A DNA stretch of 64,000 bases from Alphaproteobacteria bacterium (GTDB taxonomy: Bacteria > Pseudomonadota > Alphaproteobacteria > Micavibrionales > Micavibrionaceae): positions 1 through 64,000 of the forward strand of contig JAUIIA010000002.1 in assembly GCA_030432025.1 (NCBI GenBank). The letters are read 5' to 3'. Positions 56,812-64,000 of this stretch are shown one piece after another. The translations under genes and the position numbers were made by a program. Position 1 is the first letter of the stretch; each line of letters starts with the position of its first letter. Under the pieces are notes generated by a model. That model did not search any database. It had not been told where the DNA came from and saw only the letters and a list, made by a program, of their open reading frames with translations.

Positions 56812-57324
56812 TTAAACGACGTCTTTGAACTTTTGGATGGCAGACAAGAAAGCCTTTAACTTAGGCAATACGTCGGATTTGAAATCGTCCTGCTTGTCTT
56901 CAGGCAAGTGGGTCAAAACGGTCTGATAAACGACATTCGCTCCGGCCGCCAGCTCATCAACATTTTGCTTACGTTTTACCCGCGAGTTATTCGCTGTCAG
57001 AATACGCTGACTGAGCATTTCCACGATCGCCTTGATCGTAGGATCGGTTTTATCAAGCTTCTGCTTCAAAGCTTCACGCGTAATGACAATGACATTGCTG
57101 TTCTCGAGTGCACGCACCGACGCTGTGCGCTTTTCATCAAACACAAGCGCCATCTCGCCGAAGATCTGCCCGGCCTTTAATGTTGCATGCACTGTCTCTT
57201 TGCCCTCATGGGCAGAGAAAACTTCCACACTGCCAGACAGCAGTAGGTAAGCGGAACTCCCCGCTTCGCCTTCTTCAATGATTAATGTGTCTTTCGGAAT
57301 AAACCGACGCTCATGAATGCTCAT
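56812..57324 (-). CDS. Cyclic-nucleotide-binding domain protein
   Basis: A 170-residue protein with a cNMP-binding fold at ~5-120: IIEEGEAGSSAYLLLSGSVE and the phosphate-binding cassette FGEMALVFDEKRTASVRA, in which the Glu and Arg that hold ribose and phosphate are kept. No DNA-binding domain follows, only a helical tail, so it is not a CRP-type regulator. It lies 35 bp after phaB on the same strand and may be co-transcribed. Confidence 0.85.
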   Translation of the reverse strand: MSIHERRFIPKDTLIIEEGEAGSSAYLLLSGSVEVFSAHEGKETVHATLKAGQIFGEMALVFDEKRTASVRALENSNVIVITREALKQKLDKTDPTIKAIVEMLSQRILTANNSRVKRKQNVDELAAGANVVYQTVLTHLPEDKQDDFKSDVLPKLKAFLSAIQKFKDVV

Positions 57325-57359
57325 ATAACCAGATTAGCAGGTTCTCTGACCTCTGCCTA

Positions 57360-58085
57360 CTAGTCCATATACTGGCCGCCATTGGCCGAGAATGTAGCGC
57401 CGGTCACAAACGCAGCTTCCTTTGAAGCAAGGTAAGCAACCAATGACGCGATCTCGCCCGGCGTACCCATGCGGCCAACCGGAATTTGCTTAATAATGCT
57501 CTCCAAAACTGCTGAATCCATCGCTTCAGTCATCTCGGTCTTGATATAGCCCGGACAAATAGCATTCACGGTAATACCCTTACGTGCACTTTCCAGTGCC
57601 AAAGCTTTCGTAAAACCAAGCATGCCCGCTTTAGCAGCAGAGTAGTTAGTCTGACCCAACTGACCCTTTTGACCGTTAATAGAGCTAATATTGATAATGC
57701 GACCAAAACCACGGTCGCGCATCCCCGCCATAACGGAGCGGCTCATATTGTAGCAAGAGGTCAAGTTCGTCTCGATCACACTGTGCCAGTTTTCTTCAGG
57801 CATTTTGTGCAACATACCATCACGGGTAATCCCCGCATTGTTCACAACAACGCTGATCGGTCCCAGCTCTTTTTCTATTTTCTGAATGCCGGCTTCGCAT
57901 TTCTCAAACTTACAGACATCAACTTTGGCCGCCATGTGCCCAGTCTCGGATTTAAACGCCTTTGCTGCTGCTTCATTGCCCGCATAAATAGCGGCAACCT
58001 TATAGCCGTCTGCAATCAACTTCTTTGAAATTTCCAGACCGATACCACGCGTACCGCCTGTTACTACTGCTACTAATTCAGTCAT
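57360..58085 (-). CDS. phaB: Acetoacetyl-CoA reductase
   Basis: PhaB reduces acetoacetyl-CoA to (R)-3-hydroxybutyryl-CoA with NADPH. The 241-residue SDR has VTGGTRGIGLEISKKL, NNAGITRDGMLHKM, the Ser/Tyr/Lys active site (INISSINGQKG, NYSAAKAGMLGFTKAL) and the end ANGGQYMD, typical of PhaB and FabG. Position 23 bp after phaA settles the assignment. Confidence 0.95.
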   Translation of the reverse strand: MTELVAVVTGGTRGIGLEISKKLIADGYKVAAIYAGNEAAAKAFKSETGHMAAKVDVCKFEKCEAGIQKIEKELGPISVVVNNAGITRDGMLHKMPEENWHSVIETNLTSCYNMSRSVMAGMRDRGFGRIINISSINGQKGQLGQTNYSAAKAGMLGFTKALALESARKGITVNAICPGYIKTEMTEAMDSAVLESIIKQIPVGRMGTPGEIASLVAYLASKEAAFVTGATFSANGGQYMD

Positions 58086-58108
58086 TTACTTGTCCTTTAA
58101 TAAACCGT

Positions 58109-59287
58109 TTATCGTTCAACACACATGGCGATACCCATACCGCCACCAATACATAATGTCACCAGACCTTTGTTAACGTCGCGGCGCTTCATTTCGTACA
58201 ACAGTGTGATCAAAACACGTGTACCGGATGCACCAATCGGATGCCCCAGAGCAATCGCCCCGCCATTCACATTTGTCTTATCAGGATCAAACCCTGCCTC
58301 TTTCAAAACACAACAGGCTTGCGCAGCAAATGCCTCATTTGACTCGACAAGGTCCAGATCACCAACCGACCAACCTGCTTTTTCCAAAGCTTTGGCAGAT
58401 GCCGGAATTGGACCCGTCCCCATTACTTCAGGATCAACCCCGGAAGTAGCCCACGATGCAATTGTCGCCAATGGCGTAAGTCCACGTTTTTCCGCCTCGC
58501 TTTTGCGCATCAGAACGGTCGCTGCTGCACCGTCATTGATACCGGATGCGTTACCCGCGGTAACTGTTCCATCCTTTTTAAATGCGGGACGAAGTTTACC
58601 AAGCGCTTCGGCAGTAACACCTGCTCTGGCGAATTCATCCTGATCAAACACAACTTCTTCTTTGCGCTTCTTCACAGTGACGGGAACAATCTCGTCTTTA
58701 AACTTACCTTCATTAATAGCCTTCTCGGCACGCTGTTGTGATTGTGCGGCGAACTCATCCTGATCCTGTCTGGAAATCGAATATTGTTCCGCAATATTTT
58801 CCGCCGTCGTACCCATATGGTAGTCATTGAAAATATCCCACAGACCATCAACGATCATCGTATCCTTCATATCGACATTGCCGAATTTTACGCCATCACG
58901 CATGTGAAGACAGTGCGGTGACAAGCTCATATTCTCCTGACCACCTGCAATAACAATGTCAGCATCCCCGGCCAGAATGGACTGCATACCCAAGGCAACT
59001 GTTCTCAAACCTGAACCACAAACCTGATTAACCGTCATTGCCGTTTTCTCTTTCGGAATACCGGCATGAATAGCGGCCTGTCTTGCAGGGTTCTGTCCTA
59101 CACCTGCAGTCAGTACCTGCCCCATCAGAACCTCATCAACGTCCTCGGCTTTAATTCCGCTATTACTGAGAACTGCTTCAATTACACTTTGGCCCAATTG
59201 CGCAGCAGGCACCGTGCTGATCGATCCTCCGAAAGCACCTATCGCTGTACGTTTAGCTGCAACAATCACTACTGGATCCGAACTCAT
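58109..59287 (-). CDS. phaA: Acetyl-CoA acetyltransferase
   Basis: PhaA condenses two acetyl-CoA. The 392-residue thiolase has the nucleophile Cys in [14 protein letters not shown], the His in [18 protein letters not shown] and the second Cys in [12 protein letters not shown]. It is the first gene of phaA-phaB and is divergent from phaR, sharing a 175-bp TGC-rich control region. Confidence 0.96.
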   Translation of the reverse strand: MSSDPVVIVAAKRTAIGAFGGSISTVPAAQLGQSVIEAVLSNSGIKAEDVDEVLMGQVLTAGVGQNPARQAAIHAGIPKEKTAMTVNQVCGSGLRTVALGMQSILAGDADIVIAGGQENMSLSPHCLHMRDGVKFGNVDMKDTMIVDGLWDIFNDYHMGTTAENIAEQYSISRQDQDEFAAQSQQRAEKAINEGKFKDEIVPVTVKKRKEEVVFDQDEFARAGVTAEALGKLRPAFKKDGTVTAGNASGINDGAAATVLMRKSEAEKRGLTPLATIASWATSGVDPEVMGTGPIPASAKALEKAGWSVGDLDLVESNEAFAAQACCVLKEAGFDPDKTNVNGGAIALGHPIGASGTRVLITLLYEMKRRDVNKGLVTLCIGGGMGIAMCVER

Positions 59288-59379
59288 ATTCTATACTCCT
59301 TATATAAGGTCACGTGGCGAAAATCTGGGCTAACAATATTGCGCTTGCGAAGGGAAGTAAAGGTATTGCTTAGGTGCGC

Positions 59380-59397
59380 TGCAAAAAATTCTTTGCA
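59380..59397. promoter_or_regulatory. TGC-rich dyad between phaA and phaR (candidate PhaR site)
   Basis: TGCAAA-N6-TTTGCA sits in the divergent gap, with many further TGC/GCA words on both sides (e.g. TTGC at 59366 and GCAGCAA at ~59437). PhaR proteins of alphaproteobacteria bind TGC/GCA-type symmetric sites, so this is a natural operator candidate. A 6-bp dyad by itself is not rare. Confidence 0.4.
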
Positions 59398-59462
59398 TGC
59401 GAATCTGATTTGTGCGAATATTGGGGCAATCCAAACGCAGCAATTTAACGAATAGGTGCAAC

Positions 59463-59993
59463 ATGGCCAGAACTAAAGCCGGCGCTGATGAGCCGACCAT
59501 TATTAAAAAGTACGCGAACCGCCGTTTATATGACACGGGCCGCAGCAGTTATGTAACTCTTGATGATTTGTGCGAAATGGTAAAAGACGGCATCGACTTT
59601 GTTGTCATTGATGCCAAAGGCGGTGACGATATTACACGCTCCGTGCTGACACAAATTATCGTCGACCAAGAATCCAAAGGTGAAAACCTTCTGCCTACGG
59701 GCTTCCTGAAAAACCTTATCGGTTTTTATGGCGACAGCATCCAAGGTGTTGTTCCGAATTACCTGGAACAAACTCTGGAAGTCTTCGTCAAGAACCAGGA
59801 AAAAATGCGTGAGCAGATCAACAAATCTTTCGAAGGCATGAACACCATGCAAGGCATGTTTACGCAAATGCCGGGCGCACAAAACCTTGAAGAGATGAAC
59901 CGCAAGAACATGGAAATGTTTGAAAAGACAATGAAGATGTTCATGCCATTTAATCAGGAATTTCCGAACAACAACGACAAGACACAAGACTAA
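59463..59993 (+). CDS. phaR: PHA synthesis repressor PhaR
   Basis: PhaR binds PHA granules and DNA, releasing phasin genes when polymer forms. The 176-residue product has the family N-terminal domain IIKKYANRRLYDTGRSSYVT, then ITRSVLTQIIVDQESKGENL, and a Met/Gln-rich C-terminal part with the NLEEMNRKNMEMFEKTMKMF helix. ATG 59463 gives the conserved start. Divergent from phaA; no phasin gene is seen in the window. Confidence 0.95.
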   Translation: MARTKAGADEPTIIKKYANRRLYDTGRSSYVTLDDLCEMVKDGIDFVVIDAKGGDDITRSVLTQIIVDQESKGENLLPTGFLKNLIGFYGDSIQGVVPNYLEQTLEVFVKNQEKMREQINKSFEGMNTMQGMFTQMPGAQNLEEMNRKNMEMFEKTMKMFMPFNQEFPNNNDKTQD

Positions 59994-60021
59994 GTCTTCT
60001 CGACATTTTATCCCTATATAG

Positions 60022-60056
60022 AAAAAAGGCTTTCAAGAATTTGAAAGCCTTTTTTT
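60022..60056. terminator. Strong bidirectional terminator
   Basis: Fifteen-bp stem AAAAAAGGCTTTCAA / TTGAAAGCCTTTTTT with a 4-nt loop, between convergent phaR and the coiled-coil gene. T runs on both strands. Confidence 0.92.
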
Positions 60057-60079
60057 GCGACATATTCTTTTTGGAACAA

Positions 60080-63000
60080 CTATCCGCCGACCACAACACG
60101 ACGCACCTGATTACGTGCAGAAATCGCACTATCCAGTTTTTCTGCAGGTGCCTCGTGCGCAACAACGGTAAAGGTTCCGCCTTGACTAAAGAACAGCAAC
60201 GACGCGCCGGAACTAACCTCGCTACCGACACATGCTACCTCATAGCTATCCGCGCGCAATTGACCACTACCGACAGACCCGTCAGGCACAATAGCGAATT
60301 CACCCGGACAACGGCTTTGCGTGCGCTCCAGATAATCCTGCACCAAAGTATCAAACTGTGATGGTGACGGCAGTGAACGCTGCTCCGCTGAACCGTAGAT
60401 CGAGCCGCCGTTCCATTGATAAGCCACATCATACGATTTTGATGCCTTGCTTACGCGCTGAATTCTCTCAGGCGTGGACACGCGCGCCGCGGTGACCAAC
60501 TCCTCGATAGAGACATTACCGGCAACCGGCGCCATTGCTGCTGGCTCAGGCGCCGCTTGCTCAAAGCTAAGTTCAGTTGCAGGCTGGACAGGTTGCTGTG
60601 GTGTCTGCAACTGAACTTGGGAAATAGGTTCTTGAACAGGCGCCTCGGCAAGGACCTCTCCTTCTTCGCTTTCAACCTTCATATCGGCAAACGGATCGGC
60701 ACTCTGTGATATCGTCACAGGCTGTTCGACCTCTTGCTCAAATTGAGGTAATTCTCTCGGTTGCTCAACCTGCTCGACAACATCAACAACATTCTGCTCG
60801 GCTTTGAGCGACGCCTCATATTGCTGTGCTTCATTAATACTGGAAGCACCGGATAAATCTTGCTCAATATCTCTCGCTGCATAAACACGCTGCTCTTGTA
60901 TCGGCTCTTGCGCTACCACCTGCTCAGACTCAGGCTCTGCTTGTGGAGCTTCTAATGCTTCTACCGATGCCAGCTCTTGAGGATTTTCAGCCTCTCCACT
61001 TTGCTCCAGCAAATAGTCACGCTGCACACCAAGGTAGGCATATTGACGTGCCAACTGCTCCATACGCTCTTTTTCGTCCTTGGTCGTGTTTTGCATTTCC
61101 TCTTCCAGAACAGCCATCGCCGCATCAATCTTGCGAATACTCTCAACCGCGCTACTTGCTGCAGGCTGCTCATCGAGCTCTGCGACGTCAGTGACAGGTG
61201 CCAAGTCCTGTTCAGCTGGCTCGGCCATAGCCACCTCTGTTTCCACAGCCTTTAAAGCTGTTGCAGGAACGCTCGGTTTAACAGAAGGGATCGGAACAAC
61301 TTTAGCCACCCTTGGCTGCTCTTTTGGTGCAGGCTCGGCCGCCGCTTGTACAGGTTGCTGCGCTATCGGCTGCTCTTCAGGCTCTGGTTGCTGCGCCTGC
61401 ATCGCGGTTGTTGCACCGACATCCCCAAGCACAACACTACGCACAGGTTCATTTCTTTGCCCTGCCTCAGCATCATCCTCAGGGGCTCTTGCCGCCACCC
61501 TGATCTTCTCGGCTTGCTCTTCAATTCTTTGCTGAAGGTCGGAGTTTTGTGCAACAAGCTGCTCTTTTTCCCCCATCAAAGATGCAATCTGGCTATCCTT
61601 CTTCTCGTTATCAGCCTTAAGCGTCTCAGCCAGAGTAATGACTTCCTCTAATGAAGTTTTAAGCTGTGCCTTTTGCTCTTCCAGTTTGGCCAGTTGCTGC
61701 GAATATTCTGCATCCATACTGCCACTGGCATCCTGCTGCTGCGCAAAATCCGACTTTAGTTTTGCAATCTGCTCGTCCTTAGCTTGCAATGCACTTTCAT
61801 TCTCGGCTTTTAAAGCAGCAATCTGCTCCTGCTTCGCTTCCAAATCTTTTTGGCTTTGCGCCTGCAATGCAGCAAGCTCCTGTTCCTTACTGTCCAAACT
61901 GGCTTGCGTCTTCTCAGCTTGCGCCTGTAGATTTTCCGACTGCTTACGAAGATCAACATTTTCGGTTTGCGCCGTGGCCAATGCCTTCTCGGTATCACCA
62001 AGACTGGCGATCAACGTTTCCTTGGCTGATAAGTCCGCACGCAGCTCCTCATTCAAGCTCAGCGCAGATGCAAGCTCCGTCTTCACCTCGTCGAGACTTT
62101 TCTTTAATGAGGTGTTCGTATTTTCCAGCTCCGTAACGTGTTCATGCAAATCTGCAATCTTTTGACTGCTGAGCGCATGTGTTTCTGACTGTGTTTCGGC
62201 CACAGCACTCACCTGTTCAAGAGCTTTCTTTTTATCAGCCTTGAGTTCATTCACATTCGCCATAGACGCGGCAAGTTCGTCTTGTAGAGCCTTATTCTCA
62301 CCACGTAGCTTTTCAATCGTGTCGAGCTGTTTATCCATCGCAGCTATTTCGCTGTCCTTGGCATCCTGTGTGCTCAACAAATTCTCGATCTCTTTTTCAA
62401 GCGCTGCAATATCCTGAGCAGCTGCAGATTTAAGCTCGGCAATTTCCTTTTGATGCTTACTCTGCAACTCTTGCTGCATACTGGCCGATGCCTGAGATGC
62501 CGTTTCTTTAAGCAAACGGTTTTCATTTTCTGTTTTTGCAATCTGCTCACGCAATTGATCCAGCAACTGGCTATCTACATTTTGTGCAGCCTGCTGGCTT
62601 TGCATAGCTTTTTGAGCATCCTTTAACGACGCATTCTCACGTTCCAGCGCGGCAAGCTGACTTTCATAGTTATTCTTGATGTTCTCACGCATGGTCAGAA
62701 TGTCGCTACTCAAGCGCTCGTTTTCATCTTCCAACGCAGAAACCTGAGATTCCAACTCGGCAACCGCCGCATCATCAACACCGGAAGACACAGGTGACGC
62801 AATCGCCGCCTCTAACTGTCTGTTGGCACTTTTAAGCTCCTTAACTTGATCCATCAGCACAAGAATTTGCTCAGAATCCGACTCGCCTGACTGCAGCTTA
62901 GCTTCCAGCGTCAATTTCTCTCTACGGATTTGCTCCAACTCCGTCTGCAACTTGGAAATCTCTGAAAGACTTTCCGTGTCAGGCTCGACAACGGCAGTTG

Positions 63001-63799
63001 TCTGCGCCTCGGCCAACCTGCGTTTCAACAACACATTCTCGTCTTCCAGCTGTCGTAATTCCGCCGACAGTTGAGTAACAGATGAAGAAACTTCGCTGAC
63101 ACCTTCCCCGCTGCTCTTCAGCTGGGTTTGTAGTGCTGTGTTTCTTTCCTTCAGTGTATTGATCTGTTTACGCAGGTTATTGATCTCGCTACGGAATGAC
63201 TTCGTCGCATCGGCAACCCGCGCTTCAAGGTCCGCGCTACTGATAGTCGAGCTGGCACCAGGGGAGACAACAGGGTTCTCTTCGCCCGCCGCCGGCATAA
63301 CCGCACTGGCTATGCAAGCATCAAGCTGGGATTGCCCTGTATCAATGTCCGAAACATTAAAATGAAATGATTTTTCAGCAACCTCTATACGCAATAGCCC
63401 TGTGCGTTCCATCGCACCGAAAAAGCTCGGGTCTCGCCCCATACGCACAACAAAGGCTTTGTTGGAAACAGGTTTGATAGTGTAAGCACGCTGCTGCCCC
63501 GCTCCGGGGTCGAGCATGATTTTAACGTCCTGCCCGCTGCTAAATACTGGCTGCTGAAAATCCAGCGCCATTGATGTTTCGGAGCTGCTATTACGCGCAA
63601 CTGTAAGAACCGTGTCCTGATTAAACTTTTTAGCCAACGCACAATATGGATTGGCCTGATTATCGACCTTGCTGACAGCCCATGAAGTAGACGGGCTCAT
63701 GAACGTGCCCTTTTGTGCCAATGCTGTGTTAACGAGAGCCGAGCTGGCCAAAAGACTTCCTACAAGTGCCGCAGATGAGACAAATGAGCGAATGCGCAT
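60080..63799 (-). CDS. Large secreted coiled-coil protein, function unknown
   Basis: A 1239-residue protein with a signal peptide (VNTALAQK cleavage). Residues ~30-170 form a compact beta-type domain with two Cys (NPYCALAKKF; QLDACIASA). Residues ~185-780 are a long heptad coiled coil with recurring Glu/Lys/Leu/Ala/Gln words. Residues ~790-1110 are Gln/Glu/Pro-rich, disordered. The last ~110 residues form a second folded domain with two Cys (RCPGEFAI; YEVACVGSEVS). It looks like an extended periplasmic tether between two domains. No family recognised; base use is normal for the window. Confidence 0.75.
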   Translation of the reverse strand: MRIRSFVSSAALVGSLLASSALVNTALAQKGTFMSPSTSWAVSKVDNQANPYCALAKKFNQDTVLTVARNSSSETSMALDFQQPVFSSGQDVKIMLDPGAGQQRAYTIKPVSNKAFVVRMGRDPSFFGAMERTGLLRIEVAEKSFHFNVSDIDTGQSQLDACIASAVMPAAGEENPVVSPGASSTISSADLEARVADATKSFRSEINNLRKQINTLKERNTALQTQLKSSGEGVSEVSSSVTQLSAELRQLEDENVLLKRRLAEAQTTAVVEPDTESLSEISKLQTELEQIRREKLTLEAKLQSGESDSEQILVLMDQVKELKSANRQLEAAIASPVSSGVDDAAVAELESQVSALEDENERLSSDILTMRENIKNNYESQLAALERENASLKDAQKAMQSQQAAQNVDSQLLDQLREQIAKTENENRLLKETASQASASMQQELQSKHQKEIAELKSAAAQDIAALEKEIENLLSTQDAKDSEIAAMDKQLDTIEKLRGENKALQDELAASMANVNELKADKKKALEQVSAVAETQSETHALSSQKIADLHEHVTELENTNTSLKKSLDEVKTELASALSLNEELRADLSAKETLIASLGDTEKALATAQTENVDLRKQSENLQAQAEKTQASLDSKEQELAALQAQSQKDLEAKQEQIAALKAENESALQAKDEQIAKLKSDFAQQQDASGSMDAEYSQQLAKLEEQKAQLKTSLEEVITLAETLKADNEKKDSQIASLMGEKEQLVAQNSDLQQRIEEQAEKIRVAARAPEDDAEAGQRNEPVRSVVLGDVGATTAMQAQQPEPEEQPIAQQPVQAAAEPAPKEQPRVAKVVPIPSVKPSVPATALKAVETEVAMAEPAEQDLAPVTDVAELDEQPAASSAVESIRKIDAAMAVLEEEMQNTTKDEKERMEQLARQYAYLGVQRDYLLEQSGEAENPQELASVEALEAPQAEPESEQVVAQEPIQEQRVYAARDIEQDLSGASSINEAQQYEASLKAEQNVVDVVEQVEQPRELPQFEQEVEQPVTISQSADPFADMKVESEEGEVLAEAPVQEPISQVQLQTPQQPVQPATELSFEQAAPEPAAMAPVAGNVSIEELVTAARVSTPERIQRVSKASKSYDVAYQWNGGSIYGSAEQRSLPSPSQFDTLVQDYLERTQSRCPGEFAIVPDGSVGSGQLRADSYEVACVGSEVSSGASLLFFSQGGTFTVVAHEAPAEKLDSAISARNQVRRVVVGG

Positions 63800-63875
63800 A
63801 ACTAAACCTTTAAATTCGATGGTGAAAAATAAGAATCGAAATTACCCTATGTAAATTTTAAAGCCTGCCCTTAGT

Positions 63876-63918
63876 GAGTCAAACTTATTCACATTCTGTG
63901 GGTTAACGCTGTGGATAA
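63876..63918. promoter_or_regulatory. Inverted DnaA-box pair with GANTC site
   Basis: TTATTCACA (63885-63893) and its inverse TGTGGATAA (63910-63918, i.e. TTATCCACA on minus) are both perfect TTATNCACA boxes 16 bp apart. Between them TGTGGGTTA is a degenerate third. GANTC methylation-type sites lie at 63833, 63876 and 63923. The gap 63800-63925 is AT-rich. It could be part of an origin or a DnaA/CcrM-controlled promoter. Confidence 0.45.
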
Positions 63919-63925
63919 GTGGGAA

Positions 63926-64000
63926 TCACATACCTTCGACTACGCGAACGACCAAAGTCTTTACGTTGGTTTCAGGATCAACATGAAGCGTCGCGACCGG
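63926..64000 (-). CDS. C-terminal fragment of an unknown gene (cut by window edge)
   Basis: On the minus strand a frame open to the right edge reads PVATLHVDPETNVKTLVVRV and ends with EGM and a TGA at 63926-63928. The other two minus frames have stops in this stretch. Twenty-four codons are too few to name it. The true start lies beyond the window. Confidence 0.4.
   Translation of the reverse strand, partial: PVATLHVDPETNVKTLVVRVVEGM

Noticed and set aside
61080-62165. Long plus-strand Ser/Cys-rich frames inside the coiled-coil gene
   Set aside because: They mirror the repetitive codon use (Glu/Gln/Ala/Lys) of the real minus-strand gene.
1-64000. CRISPR arrays, insertion sequences, prophage or rRNA genes
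   Set aside because: No regularly spaced repeats, transposase or phage structural motifs, or rRNA sequence seen anywhere in the window.

Overview
This window looks like chromosome of a free-living, flagellated alphaproteobacterium with mid-range GC. The evidence is gene order and family type: plsX-fabH-ihfA-merR-tRNA-Pro, the YceD/rpmF pair beside a CBP3-type cytochrome bc1 chaperone, glyA-nrdR-ribD-ribE-ribBA-ribH-nusB, a PhaR-type PHA regulator, a magnesium-type HemB and a K+-independent H+-pyrophosphatase. Genus cannot be fixed from the sequence alone; a Rhodospirillales/Micavibrio-like lineage is a guess. I see no insertion sequence, CRISPR array, rRNA operon or prophage.

Layout. 1-434 is the end of a PHA synthase. 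517-4141 (minus) holds rpsI, rplM, cutA and a GH37 trehalase. 4303-8649 is the most accessory-looking stretch: a small lipoprotein, a GH108 muramidase, an unknown 346-residue protein, a cysteine hydrolase and a glutaredoxin-MauE fusion, most with poor ribosome-binding sites. It ends at tRNA-Pro(GGG), whose 3' end is duplicated 121 bp away. 8925-13446 (minus) is the fatty-acid/phospholipid and ribosome block (merR, ihfA, fabH, plsX, rpmF, yceD, CBP3-like). bamE, hppA and fliL follow. 17035-22941 (minus) is the rpiB-glyA-nrdR-riboflavin-nusB run.

23214-27581 carries acyl-CoA catabolism (glutaryl-CoA dehydrogenase, HIBYL-CoA hydrolase), a MarR regulator and hemB. 27664-33302 (plus) is a motility/signalling block: a PAS/degenerate-EAL protein with acidic repeats, motA, motB, a small unknown protein, a CheY-like receiver and a glycine-zipper protein. 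33349-37521 has an unknown envelope protein, parC and recO. 37574-40011 (plus) is an Ldh2-family dehydrogenase, aspartate dehydrogenase and a histidine phosphatase. folP, folK, an M15/DUF882 protein, a YcbB-type L,D-transpeptidase, ilvD, two PH-domain membrane proteins and a phosphofructokinase follow on minus. 48038-50758 (plus) is a DUF465 protein, purE, purK and an unknown protein with an internal duplication. fumC, a rhodanese, a ribbon-helix-helix protein and a 1134-residue AsmA-family protein lead to the PHA genes phaB, phaA and phaR. A 1239-residue secreted coiled-coil protein fills the right end, followed by an intergenic gap with paired DnaA boxes and several GANTC sites.

Most of the window is housekeeping. 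The best candidates for something undescribed are the pseudo-EAL/MotAB block with its AACGG-rich control region, the duplicated-domain protein at 49916, the large coiled-coil envelope protein, the duplicated tRNA-Pro end, and the DnaA-box/GANTC cluster at the right edge. None of these is proven to be a new system by sequence reading alone.
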